DNA of 27,414 nt from Baffinella frigidus (taxonomy: Eukaryota > Cryptophyceae > Cryptomonadales > Baffinellaceae): contig MU647416.1 of assembly GCA_026770585.1 (NCBI GenBank), positions 23,339 through 50,752 of the forward strand. Reading direction: 5' to 3'. The notes under the pieces are model-generated. The model was not told where the DNA came from and ran no database searches. It worked only from the letters and a program-made list of their open reading frames with translations. Positions 15,648-23,095 of this stretch are shown piece by piece (position 1 is the stretch's first letter; each line of letters starts with the position of its first letter). The position numbers were made by a program, and so were the translations under genes.

Positions 15648-16667
15648 TTAGCTAGCATGCAATTTATTTTGGTCTCTCCTCGAGATAAAGAGGACCTCGA
15701 ATGCGACTGCGAGTGGTGTGACTAGACATAGAAACACCGTCTGCTCGATCCTGTCTATGAGCATACCACACGCCGACGCGACGACCGATGCGGTAAGGAT
15801 GCTGCGCAGGTTGTTGTGGTTTTGGTGTTGGCAATGCACCCACGCGGTGAATGTGGAGATGGTTATGAAGAGGGAGAGCGAATGTAGGAAATCTATCGGA
15901 CCGGGAAAACCAACCCCCCTGAAAGCGGAGGGTGTTTCGTGGACCAACATGAATAGTAGCACAATTGCAGTGCGGAACGTGGCCATACCCACGGCCACGG
16001 ACTGTCCGAGCAAGACGGTAGGAATCGCTCTGACGATAGAACCAGGCAGAAATCGGTACAACTGTAGCAATAGATACGGCGGGTCGCAGGTGTGTGCGTG
16101 CGACGCAGTCCAGATGGTGTGGTGTACAGACCCGACAATGAACAGCAACCAGTGCATAGCTATGCGGTAGCCGTCCCGTTCTATCGTCATACCACTGACG
16201 AACTCGTCGGACTGCTCTTCAGACTTCAGGGTCACAGAGCGAGCTGCTGTGAATGTGAAGAAGGCGGTGGCGTACAGCGCGGAACAGGCTGCGAGAGAGT
16301 CTGGGACGCGTATGTAGATGAGAGGCAGGAACGTCACGACGGTAAAGGGCATGACCCCCCCACTTCCAGTGTGTCTTGAGATGGCGGTACAGCAGGTAAA
16401 GAGCCACCCTGCCCGGAAAAGCGGGCTCTCGCAGACACCGAGTTTTGTGTGTAAATGTCGGCTACGTGGGTGTATGAATAGATTTCCTATAAAGACCAAG
16501 AGCGCTATGCCCATGACCGTGATACCTGTCATGAAATTGGGCGTCTCGTCGTGGTATGTGATTCTGAGGATGTTGTCTGTTAGGGGTGTCACCCAGAGGT
16601 AAATCACAAACGCGTCCAACACAAGTGGGGTCACGCCATCACTCCAGAGTTCTGTGAAAGAAACCAT
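15648..16667 (-). CDS. Polytopic membrane protein, about 8-9 transmembrane segments
   Basis: 339 residues from the ATG at 16667. The frame runs on to 16790, but that part is a 19-bp repeat cycling through all three frames, which marks it as untranslated leader. Hydrophobic segments run almost continuously from residue 15 to the Lys/His-rich C-terminus, broken by short loops, with a His-Thr-Ile-Trp-Thr-Ala-Ser-His-Ala-His stretch in one of them. A TATATAAAA box lies about 107-117 nt upstream of the start, beyond the repeats. No family recognised. The fold class is like the 3963-5426 protein but without its repeat tail. Confidence 0.72.
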   Translation of the reverse strand: MVSFTELWSDGVTPLVLDAFVIYLWVTPLTDNILRITYHDETPNFMTGITVMGIALLVFIGNLFIHPRSRHLHTKLGVCESPLFRAGWLFTCCTAISRHTGSGGVMPFTVVTFLPLIYIRVPDSLAACSALYATAFFTFTAARSVTLKSEEQSDEFVSGMTIERDGYRIAMHWLLFIVGSVHHTIWTASHAHTCDPPYLLLQLYRFLPGSIVRAIPTVLLGQSVAVGMATFRTAIVLLFMLVHETPSAFRGVGFPGPIDFLHSLSLFITISTFTAWVHCQHQNHNNLRSILTASVVASACGMLIDRIEQTVFLCLVTPLAVAFEVLFISRRDQNKLHAS

Positions 16668-16670
16668 GGA

Positions 16671-16760
16671 AACACACACGAGGGTTGAAAACACACACGA
16701 GGGTTGAAAACACACACGAGGGTTGAAAACACACACGAGGGTTGAAAACACACACGAGGG
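16671..16760 (-). repeat. 19-bp tandem repeat in the leader, about 5 copies
   Basis: The unit is GAGGGTTGAAAACACACAC on the plus strand. The 19-bp length is not a multiple of three. It sits between the TATA box and the ATG of the 15648-16667 gene. Confidence 0.9.
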
Positions 16761-16773
16761 CTGGGTCTGTCTG

Positions 16774-16783
16774 ATTTTATATA
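16774..16783 (-). promoter_or_regulatory. TATA box TATATAAAA
   Basis: A TATATAAAAT sequence on the minus strand upstream of the 19-bp leader repeats. It would give a leader of about 80-90 nt for the 15648-16667 gene. Confidence 0.5.
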
Positions 16784-16811
16784 CAAACACCCCTCTAATC
16801 CGCTACCACCC

Positions 16812-17606
16812 CTAGACTGCAGCGTTCAACAACTCATTCATGACTTCCTGCACGATCGCTGCTTTCATTGACTCTTCATCTCGCGAAGTTCGCGCCTTGA
16901 TTTTTTCCTCGAGGCAAGCGTTTTGGTCCTCTAACGCACATGACCGTGTACTAGAAATTTGAACTTGACGCTTGCTTTCGAGCAGAGCTGTGGAGGTAAA
17001 TTTGAGTTCTTTTTCAAGCGTATCGATTCGCGTCTTGTGCGACGCCTCGGTCTGCTTCACGCCTTGCTTGAAGTCTGTGTGTTCATCTTGGAATCGCGCA
17101 CTTGTCTTGTCAAACTCAGCGTGGGCTTTGGTAAGTACTTGCTCTTGCTCCACAGACTGCTTCTTGAGGGAGTTCACTTCTGCATGCGCTGCGGTTAACC
17201 GTTGGTCCGACGCGTCGACAAGCTTCGCACAGGCTACCTCGACGGCCGTGCGTTCATTCTCAAATATCACACCACGTTGGTCAAACCCAGCCTGGGCTTT
17301 GGTAAATACTTTCTCTCGTTTTGCAGACTGCTTTTTGAGAGAGTTCAATTCTGCATGCGCCTCGCTCAGTCGTTGGTCGGACGCCTCGACAAGCTGCGCA
17401 CAAGCTGCCTCGAAGGCCGTGCGTTCATTAGCAAACAGCGCACGGGTGTTCTCAAACGCAGCGTTGTTCGCGATAACGGCATTCTCTCGCTCGGCAATAG
17501 CATTCTCTCGCGCCGCAATTTTATCAGTGCGCAAGCAAAGGTCTTTCGACTGCATTCGGATGGATGCTCTCATCTGGTCGATATCACCGGATGAGTGGTC
17601 TACCAT
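16812..17606 (-). CDS. Coiled-coil protein with internal duplication of about 49 residues
   Basis: 264 residues, ATG at 17606. It is nearly all helical and charged. Two successive copies of a unit of about 49 residues can be aligned by Glu-Arg-Thr-Ala, Ala-Cys-Ala, Leu-Val, Ala-Ser-Asp-Gln-Arg-Leu, Ala-His-Ala-Glu and Asn-Ser-Leu-Lys-Lys-Gln-Ser. A partial third unit lies before and after them. No membrane segment or signal peptide is visible. It looks like a structural or tethering rod. TATTTAAG lies 53-60 nt upstream. No family recognised. Confidence 0.72.
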   Translation of the reverse strand: MVDHSSGDIDQMRASIRMQSKDLCLRTDKIAARENAIAERENAVIANNAAFENTRALFANERTAFEAACAQLVEASDQRLSEAHAELNSLKKQSAKREKVFTKAQAGFDQRGVIFENERTAVEVACAKLVDASDQRLTAAHAEVNSLKKQSVEQEQVLTKAHAEFDKTSARFQDEHTDFKQGVKQTEASHKTRIDTLEKELKFTSTALLESKRQVQISSTRSCALEDQNACLEEKIKARTSRDEESMKAAIVQEVMNELLNAAV

Positions 17607-17658
17607 CCAACGTTATTGGTGTATGCACCCGTTCTCAAATAGTTATCCTGTACACGTC

Positions 17659-17666
17659 CTTAAATA
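17659..17666 (-). promoter_or_regulatory. TATA-like box TATTTAAG
   Basis: A perfect TATTTAAG on the minus strand, 53-60 nt before the ATG at 17606. Confidence 0.5.
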
Positions 17667-17830
17667 AACGAGAGCATCGACACGGGTTCGGTTTTCTGAG
17701 TGCTGGTCTGGTAACGTGTTTCTCGCAGCACTCGAACCAACCCCCTATATACCCACAAATGTCGGTATATTTCCACCGACTGTATTACAATGTGACCATG
17801 GGTGATTGGCTAAGACCGCCTCCCCGAAGA

Positions 17831-17871
17831 ACTACAGTGGTTAGTCCTGGGTTCGATTCCCGAGACAAACA
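17831..17871 (+). ncRNA. tRNA-like remnant with perfect B box
   Basis: ACTACAGTGGTTAGT resembles a D arm and is followed directly by CCTGGGTTCGATTCCCGAG, a T arm with a consensus B box GGTTCGATTCC at 17850-17860. The anticodon arm is missing and no 5' strand pairing with GACAAAC is found. It ends 2 nt before the next tRNA-like gene. Confidence 0.5.
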
Positions 17872-17872
17872 A

Positions 17873-17945
17873 GGGCGTGTAGCTCAATTGGTAGAGCGCT
17901 CCACTTATTATGGAGAGGTTTTCAGATCGTCCCTGAACATGCCCA
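17873..17945 (+). tRNA. tRNA-like gene, anticodon UAU (Ile) by position
   Basis: It folds as a full 73-nt cloverleaf. The acceptor GGGCGTG pairs with CATGCCC (one G-U). The D arm is GCTC/GAGC, the anticodon stem CTCCA/TGGAG around CTTATTA, and the T stem TTCAG/CTGAA. The A box TAGCTCAATTGG is consensus. The anticodon by position is TAT. Two features are abnormal: T at position 37 (normally a purine), and a T loop ATCGTCC that lacks T54 and A58, so the B box is degenerate. It may be a specialised viral tRNA, a decaying one, or a tRNA-like RNA. Confidence 0.6.
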
Positions 17946-17949
17946 TATC

Positions 17950-17954
17950 TTTTT
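17950..17954 (+). terminator. T5 run, possible RNA polymerase III stop
   Basis: TTTTT begins 5 nt after the 3' end of the tRNA-like gene, where a polymerase III terminator is expected. Confidence 0.45.
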
Positions 17955-17999
17955 GCATCCATTTACTTACACACAACACCACACCCACACATAGGAAGC

Positions 18000-19799
18000 C
18001 TAGAAGACTGCCAGTTTTTGTTCTAACGAATCTAGCGTCATCAAACGACGCGGACGCATCGTCTCGCACTGGGTCCCGATGTCAACGGCATCGGCTTTCC
18101 TCTTGTTCGACACAGCCTTGTCTTTGAAGTTAGGTGGCAGCGTTGCGTAGGCAGCGTCCCGCGCATCCTTCTGTGACTCGTTCATGATGGGAGTGCGTCT
18201 AGGTCCTTGATTCACGTTGCACTTTGTTCCCCGGGTACCGGCTGTGATAGACACGACAGCGTCTGTGACTTGGGCGTCGGCGGTCCTTTTGACTACAGCG
18301 ACATTTTTCATGATCGTTATCCCAAACATGAATCGGAGATTCTTGTCGTCGGTTCTTGTGATATATGTGAGATCGCACTTTCTGAGGACCAGCGAACTAT
18401 GGCCCACACCGGACACTTTCCACAGCCTCTGTGACCCTACCTCCAGAAAGTCAAAGAAGAGTTGGAAAGCACTCTCAAGAGTTGTTACATCTGCGTATGT
18501 ATCGAATGCCCCAATAGGACAGTAAACCAATCCAAGCCCCTTGAATGCTTCATCTGTATACTTGAAGTGTTGGCCGTTATCTCCATTGGTCAGGATGGGT
18601 GTATTCGTATTGTTTCTAAGCAAAAACCGGATAAATTCTGCCTTGGACTCCCCAGTCGTAGCACAACCTCGAGACATTAGTGCGTACATCGCAGAGTTAG
18701 ATTTCCCCTCCCAGAAGGCTTCGCGGAGTGTCAGGCCACCCAATGCATCGACGATTGTGCGGCCCACCGCAGACGAGGTGTCGTCGAGAAGTTCGAGGAT
18801 GTACTTGAACGCATCGAAATCTGTTAACGATGCTTCGCCGATATCGACACCGTTTTCTTCGATGAACGCATGCGCTTTGTCCAATTTCACCTTCGTTGCT
18901 ATGATTGCATGTTCGGCTGCCCGGGCTTTGTTCCTCGCCTTGACCTCCGGGATCTCTCTTTGTATCTTGAGCTTCGCCTTGTTCTCTGGAAGGGCCCTCT
19001 GTGTATCTATCCTCTCTTTCACATCAGGAAGCAGCCTGTGATTCCTGGCAGATACACGTCCCTTCTCATACACTTTATCTGCGTTCTTTAGCATGACATG
19101 TTCTTCATAAGTCCGCTCGCGAGAACTCTTGTTCCGGATGTCGTCAATCCGCTTCTTCGCATCTGCTGTTCTCGTAACAGCAGATGATAACATGTCGTCC
19201 TTCTTCTGTAGCGTTTTGACGTCCTCAGTTGTTCGTGCATCGTCGGGTTTAAGCAATGCTGCACGAACAGTTTCCACGTGTGTGATACGGTTGCGGGCTT
19301 GATCATGTGCGTTCCGTAGTTTGTCGCTCCCGTCTGGGTTCTGTCCTGCCGCGTATCGCCATTCGTGTAATCGCACCTCTTCCGCTAGTTCCGGCTTCCA
19401 CGTGGAAGGCGGTGGTTTCAACTCTCGTAGAGCACGCCCGCGATTAGCCTTCTCGAACTTGCACTGTTCATCGGGACTTCGCGCACTCTCTTCCTTGAGA
19501 CCAATCACTCGAAGAGTCTCCTTGCGTTTGATAGCAATACGAGCCGTTTTGTGCTGAATTGCTGTTTTTGCGGTGCCGTCGGCATTCTCCCCTGCAGCAT
19601 ATTCCCAAGTGTGAACTCTCAAATCGGCCTCTAGTTCCAGTTTCCATGAGGCAGGGGGTGGTGCTACTGACATAGGCATAACACACTCTGATGTGTGCCC
19701 CTGTTTGCTTCCACACGATCGTGCAACGCGAGTGTCTGTAGACAGTAGAAGGTTTCGTTTTTGTGCATGATGAGACTCATCACAACACTCACGCAGCAT
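18000..19799 (-). CDS. Orphan 599-residue protein with duplicated Pro-Pro-Pro/Trp module
   Basis: ATG at 19799, preceded by TATAAAA about 30 nt upstream; the frame reaches 19820 only with GTG. A module with Pro-Pro-Pro, Trp-Lys, Arg-x-His-x-Trp, Tyr-Ala-Ala-Gly and Asn-x-Asp-Gly occurs twice, at about residues 47-75 and 129-157. A Lys/Arg/Glu-rich helical stretch (about 160-320) follows. A mixed globular domain (about 320-545) contains Asn-Ala/Asn-Gly turns and aromatic strands. The basic C-terminus has an Asn-Lys-Arg-Lys that could be a nuclear signal. A second start near 19679 (at Met-Pro-Met) is possible. Function unknown; a nucleic-acid role is only a guess from charge. Confidence 0.75.
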   Translation of the reverse strand: MLRECCDESHHAQKRNLLLSTDTRVARSCGSKQGHTSECVMPMSVAPPPASWKLELEADLRVHTWEYAAGENADGTAKTAIQHKTARIAIKRKETLRVIGLKEESARSPDEQCKFEKANRGRALRELKPPPSTWKPELAEEVRLHEWRYAAGQNPDGSDKLRNAHDQARNRITHVETVRAALLKPDDARTTEDVKTLQKKDDMLSSAVTRTADAKKRIDDIRNKSSRERTYEEHVMLKNADKVYEKGRVSARNHRLLPDVKERIDTQRALPENKAKLKIQREIPEVKARNKARAAEHAIIATKVKLDKAHAFIEENGVDIGEASLTDFDAFKYILELLDDTSSAVGRTIVDALGGLTLREAFWEGKSNSAMYALMSRGCATTGESKAEFIRFLLRNNTNTPILTNGDNGQHFKYTDEAFKGLGLVYCPIGAFDTYADVTTLESAFQLFFDFLEVGSQRLWKVSGVGHSSLVLRKCDLTYITRTDDKNLRFMFGITIMKNVAVVKRTADAQVTDAVVSITAGTRGTKCNVNQGPRRTPIMNESQKDARDAAYATLPPNFKDKAVSNKRKADAVDIGTQCETMRPRRLMTLDSLEQKLAVF

Positions 19800-19827
19800 T
19801 ATTAGGTCAACGTAGACCACGTGTGTG

Positions 19828-19838
19828 TTTTATAAAAG
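19828..19838 (-). promoter_or_regulatory. TATA box TATAAAA
   Basis: TATAAAA on the minus strand within a symmetric CTTTTATAAAA, 29-35 nt before the ATG at 19799. Confidence 0.55.
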
Positions 19839-20124
19839 AGCAGTTTCAAGAGTACGGTATCAGACTGCTTCCGTGCTTGCGGAATGGCGCAGGCATTGCC
19901 GGGGCCCGCCTCACTTTGCCAACGAAACAGAGAGCTAAAATTGCAGCGAGCCAGACTCGTCCAGTACACCGCGTCCTTGCATGCAACCACCAAGTGGCAT
20001 GTAGGCGAGTCGCATAGGATCTGTGAGGACCTGTATTTACCAGATCCGTTCAGAACACGAAACGAGCTTCGTGCAAACCCACCACGCACCCACGCACCCA
20101 CCCACGCACACACGCACCCGCGGA

Positions 20125-20253
20125 CACAACCCTTTGGGTTGTGACCGATGACCGCTCCCACACAGCGATTTCCACGTCTGTGGCCACGTGTGTGGGTCTG
20201 TGGCCACAACCCGAAGGGTTGTGGGTCTGTGGCCACAACCCTTCGGGTTGTGG
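20125..20253. terminator. Three CACAACCC/GGGTTGTG hairpins
   Basis: Perfect 8-9 bp stems with 3-nt loops occur at 20125-20143 (loop TTT), 20204-20224 (loop GAA) and 20233-20253 (loop TTC). The last two are each preceded by the duplicate GTGGGTCTGTGG. They lie past the stop of the RING-TRAF gene (20434) and before the next minus-strand gene, so they could end its transcript. The rest of 19839-20433 holds a C/A-rich tract, GGC-rich repeats and no convincing gene. Confidence 0.45.
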
Positions 20254-20433
20254 CGGAGGAGGGGTGCGGTGGTGGTGGTGCTGGCGGCAGTGGTGGCGGC
20301 GCGGCGGCGGCGGCGGTGGCTGTTCCTTCTCCTGTACCTGGTGTAGCGTTGAGGGTTTAGCGTCCAGCGTCTAGTGTCGAGGGTTTAGGGTCTGGGTTCA
20401 GCGTTGGGAGTCGGTGCAGACGACGACCTTCTT

Positions 20434-21969
20434 CTACGGCGCGTCGTCGTCGGTAGAGAGCGTGACGAAAACGCGTAGGCGGATGCTGCCGTCCGCGCGG
20501 AGTGAAGCCTTCTTCTGCGCCGTGGTGGGACTGAAGTTCACAGCGAAGGCCGGGTACTTGCCGAAACGTGGCGCTCTGGGTGCCGTGGCAGTCGCAAAGT
20601 CGCCGATGTGGTGGACGATCTTGTCGTCGGTTCCGAGCACATCAAACGACACATGTAGCTTGTACTGGTCGTTTGGTTTGTTCATGACGATCTTGATGCG
20701 GTGCGAATAGGGGACCCTGCCCGGCTCGAGTTGGCAGAACGCCGTGTCGTTGTGGAAGTGGCGGGAGGGGAAGGTGCCGCCGTCCCACCCTCCAGCGGCG
20801 GCCCAGTTGAGCACCCACGACTTGACGACGGTGGGGGCGTGCGGTTGCATCGCGAAACGTTGCTCGCTGTGGAGCGTCTTCGCCGCGACTGCGAGCTGCT
20901 GTGTGACGTCCGACACCACGCCCCACGGCAGGAGCGCCGGGTGGTGCTGCTCCATGTGCTGGCGGATGTCGTTGCGAGCGAAATCGATGTTGCATCCCAC
21001 CACGCCGCAGTGGATGGTCTCGAAACGGCAGCTGTTGCGGTGGATGTTCATAGTCCCGTTGGCTCCGACAAAGGTGCATTTCTCGTTGGGGCACTTGCAC
21101 TCCCGCCAAGCGCACAACTCCTCGTGTTGCCAGAGAGTGTGGCGGGTGGCGGTCGTATGGCACCATGTGCAGGTGGCGGGCGTCCTGACGCATGTCGCGT
21201 GGTGCTTGTCGAGCTCGAAGAGGTACATCGTGGAGAAGGTGCAGTTGAAGAGGCTGCACTTCACCTTGGACCAGCCGCACTGCACTGCATGCAGTGGGTA
21301 GTCCGCGACGGTGCCTTGCCAGGTACACCCCTGAAGCAGCTGCTTCGAGAGGGTGTCCCTGGACGCGGTGGACCTGCTGGGGTTATGCACGACGCCGCCG
21401 GCGTCGCCAGTCGCCGACCGTGCGTGGAAGGCGGCCTCCGTGCGCAGATCCTCGATGGACATCGTGCCGAACGGAGCGACCTTCGCGCGCTTCGCGCGCT
21501 TCGCCGAGCCGGCGGCAACGACGCAGCTGGTGCTGGCTGCCGCAGCTGCCGCAGCTGCCGCCCACGTCGGAATGTTCCTCGAGTTCTCGCATGAAAGTGT
21601 CTCGCGCTGCATGATGGCCTCGAGCAAACGGTTCCGCACGAAATCGGCGTGGTGGACCATGCTGCGGCAAGCGGGGCACCTGTTCTTGCCGGCGCCGGTG
21701 CCGGTGATGGTGCGGACATAGCACGCCTTGCAGTAGCAGTGCCCTTCTTCGCACGCGGATGTCGGCTCGTCCAACAGACAGCTGCAGATGCCGCAGATGT
21801 ACTCCGGGACGCATGTCTTGAGAAGGTCGGGGTCAATTTCTACGGCGAGAGGAGGGGCCGAGGCAGTAAGAGGCGGCACGGTGGTAGCCGCCTGTACAGC
21901 CTTCGCATAAGCTGCTTCCGAGACAGCGCGCGCGCAGTTGAGCATCTCCGTGAACTTCATGCGGGCCAT
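20434..21969 (-). CDS. RING / TRAF zinc finger / TRAF-like domain protein, putative E3 ubiquitin ligase
   Basis: 511 residues, ATG at 21969. The RING is complete C3HC4: Cys-59, Cys-62, Cys-73, His-77, Cys-80, Cys-83, Cys-98, Cys-101. An Ala-rich and basic linker (Lys-Arg-Ala-Lys-Arg-Ala-Lys) follows. TRAF/SIAH-type zinc fingers then span about 215-345, with Cys-x2-6-Cys and His-x3-5-Cys/His groups. The C-terminal 370-505 region looks like a TRAF-like beta sandwich. The architecture matches the SIAH/TRAF class of ubiquitin ligases, in which RING recruits E2 and the TRAF-like part binds substrate. A GC-rich gene. Its RING-less relative is at 10544-11668. The upstream region holds twin hairpins. 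Confidence 0.85.
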   Translation of the reverse strand: MARMKFTEMLNCARAVSEAAYAKAVQAATTVPPLTASAPPLAVEIDPDLLKTCVPEYICGICSCLLDEPTSACEEGHCYCKACYVRTITGTGAGKNRCPACRSMVHHADFVRNRLLEAIMQRETLSCENSRNIPTWAAAAAAAAASTSCVVAAGSAKRAKRAKVAPFGTMSIEDLRTEAAFHARSATGDAGGVVHNPSRSTASRDTLSKQLLQGCTWQGTVADYPLHAVQCGWSKVKCSLFNCTFSTMYLFELDKHHATCVRTPATCTWCHTTATRHTLWQHEELCAWRECKCPNEKCTFVGANGTMNIHRNSCRFETIHCGVVGCNIDFARNDIRQHMEQHHPALLPWGVVSDVTQQLAVAAKTLHSEQRFAMQPHAPTVVKSWVLNWAAAGGWDGGTFPSRHFHNDTAFCQLEPGRVPYSHRIKIVMNKPNDQYKLHVSFDVLGTDDKIVHHIGDFATATAPRAPRFGKYPAFAVNFSPTTAQKKASLRADGSIRLRVFVTLSTDDDAP

Positions 21970-22057
21970 GAGGAGGAGGAGGCGTTGCTTGCTGGGTGGA
22001 GTCCCGCCGCGTTCCCTTTGTCCGCCAATGAAAAGTCAACTGATGAGTTGCCTTTAG

Positions 22058-22181
22058 AACATTTGCCATTTGAGCCATTCCTGGAATAATACTGAATGGC
22101 TCAAATGGCAAATGTTTAGAACATTTGCCATTTGAGCCATTCCTGGAATAATACTAAATGGCTCAAATGGCAAATGTTCTA
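22058..22181. repeat. Two tandem near-identical long hairpins
   Basis: Hairpin 1 has 23 perfect bp, 22058-22080 with 22094-22116. Hairpin 2 has 25 perfect bp, 22117-22141 with 22157-22181. Both have the arm core ACATTTGCCATTTGAGCCAT and the loop CTGGAATAATACT. The unit repeats every 62 nt. They lie between divergent genes (21969 minus, 22374 plus). The rest of 21970-22373 shows no gene. Confidence 0.9.
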
Positions 22182-22271
22182 GGACCTAAGGACATAAAAA
22201 AATAACTGGGCAACAGCTAACAGCCTTTCAAGCCTTTGTAGAGTTGGACAGTGTGGTCCCGGTCACTAGGT

Positions 22272-22279
22272 TATTTAAA
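22272..22279 (+). promoter_or_regulatory. TATA-like box TATTTAAA
   Basis: TATTTAAA lies about 95-102 nt before the ATG at 22374, farther than usual here, so it is a weaker candidate. Confidence 0.3.
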
Positions 22280-22373
22280 TGGAGCATGCTGTTTGGTGTA
22301 CGCTGCATGAGGAAACGCGAACACTTTGAGATGGATATTTATCGAAGTCTGCTCGTTGCACAACAGATTTGAA

Positions 22374-23087
22374 ATGGGGTGTGGTATGAGCACTACAAAA
22401 ATATCCTCACAGACCGAGACCACCACGAACGAGGTGTGTTCTATTGTGATCCGTACCGCATCTAACGCATTGCGTGGGATTGATACTGGTCCCTTCAAAA
22501 TGAACCCCGGTGAATACTACGTTGGTGATTTGTCGAACGTTGTCGACTATGTGGAGGAGTTAAGCGAAGCAAACTCGACCAGGCAAGGGCGATTTGATCA
22601 CATTCACCATGAAGGGAGGTTTATTTTGACTAGTGGGCGCGAGATCGTCGTCTTCCACCTACCAAATGGCAATGGTCTGTATCCAGATGCGCAAGGGAGG
22701 ACGTATCACATCAACGACGCTGGACACATCGGTCTCACCCCGACAAAGGGTCTCGAGGATGAGTATGTTGGGATTGAAAATTTTGAAGAATTGGTACTGA
22801 GAGGTGGCAACATCGTCGAATTTGATGAAACATTTGAATGTTTTTCAAACAAATTGAAACACCCGAAAGCAAGAGGGGGGCAGGTCGCTTTCGTGTGTTT
22901 TGGTTGCAAGGTCTCTATCAACACAGACCTACAATTTGAACCACCTACAGAAAAACGACATCCCGGGTCTGGATATCAAAAGTCGGCTTCTAGAGCTATC
23001 CTAAAAACAAGAGTAGACCAAGTGAATGCCACGACCATAGACAGCAGGTGGAAAGAACAGAGAACAATGCGTTATTTGCGTTTGTAG
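22374..23087 (+). CDS. Probably N-myristoylated protein of unknown function
   Basis: 237 residues from the ATG at 22374; the frame upstream starts only with TTG. The N-terminus Met-Gly-Cys-Gly-Met-Ser fits the myristoylation rule (Gly-2, Ser-6), with Cys-3 available for palmitoylation, so it would sit on the inner face of a membrane. The body contains Gly-Glu-Tyr-Tyr-Val-Gly-Asp-Leu, Gly-Arg-Phe-Ile-Leu, Asn-Gly-Asn-Gly-Leu-Tyr-Pro-Asp and a Cys-Phe-Gly-Cys near the end. Its style recalls a small beta-rich family (YxGD, then DGxF, then GDGxY) that I have seen in viral and bacterial proteins but cannot name. Directly followed by a small membrane protein. Confidence 0.65.
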   Translation: MGCGMSTTKISSQTETTTNEVCSIVIRTASNALRGIDTGPFKMNPGEYYVGDLSNVVDYVEELSEANSTRQGRFDHIHHEGRFILTSGREIVVFHLPNGNGLYPDAQGRTYHINDAGHIGLTPTKGLEDEYVGIENFEELVLRGGNIVEFDETFECFSNKLKHPKARGGQVAFVCFGCKVSINTDLQFEPPTEKRHPGSGYQKSASRAILKTRVDQVNATTIDSRWKEQRTMRYLRL

Positions 23088-23095
23088 GTATTCAT

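Noticed and set aside
16671-16760. CRISPR array
   Set aside because: This and the other short arrays are contiguous with no unique spacers.
17873-17945. Suppressor tRNA reading a stop codon
   Set aside because: TTA occurs in the anticodon loop, but not at positions 34-36; by position the anticodon is TAT.
17831-17945. Permuted tRNA (3' half upstream of 5' half)
   Set aside because: The upstream acceptor strand GACAAAC cannot pair with GGGCGTG, while the downstream gene pairs with its own 3' strand.
20345-20410. Telomere-like TTTAGGG
   Set aside because: Only one perfect copy among degenerate GGGTTTAG words, so not an array.
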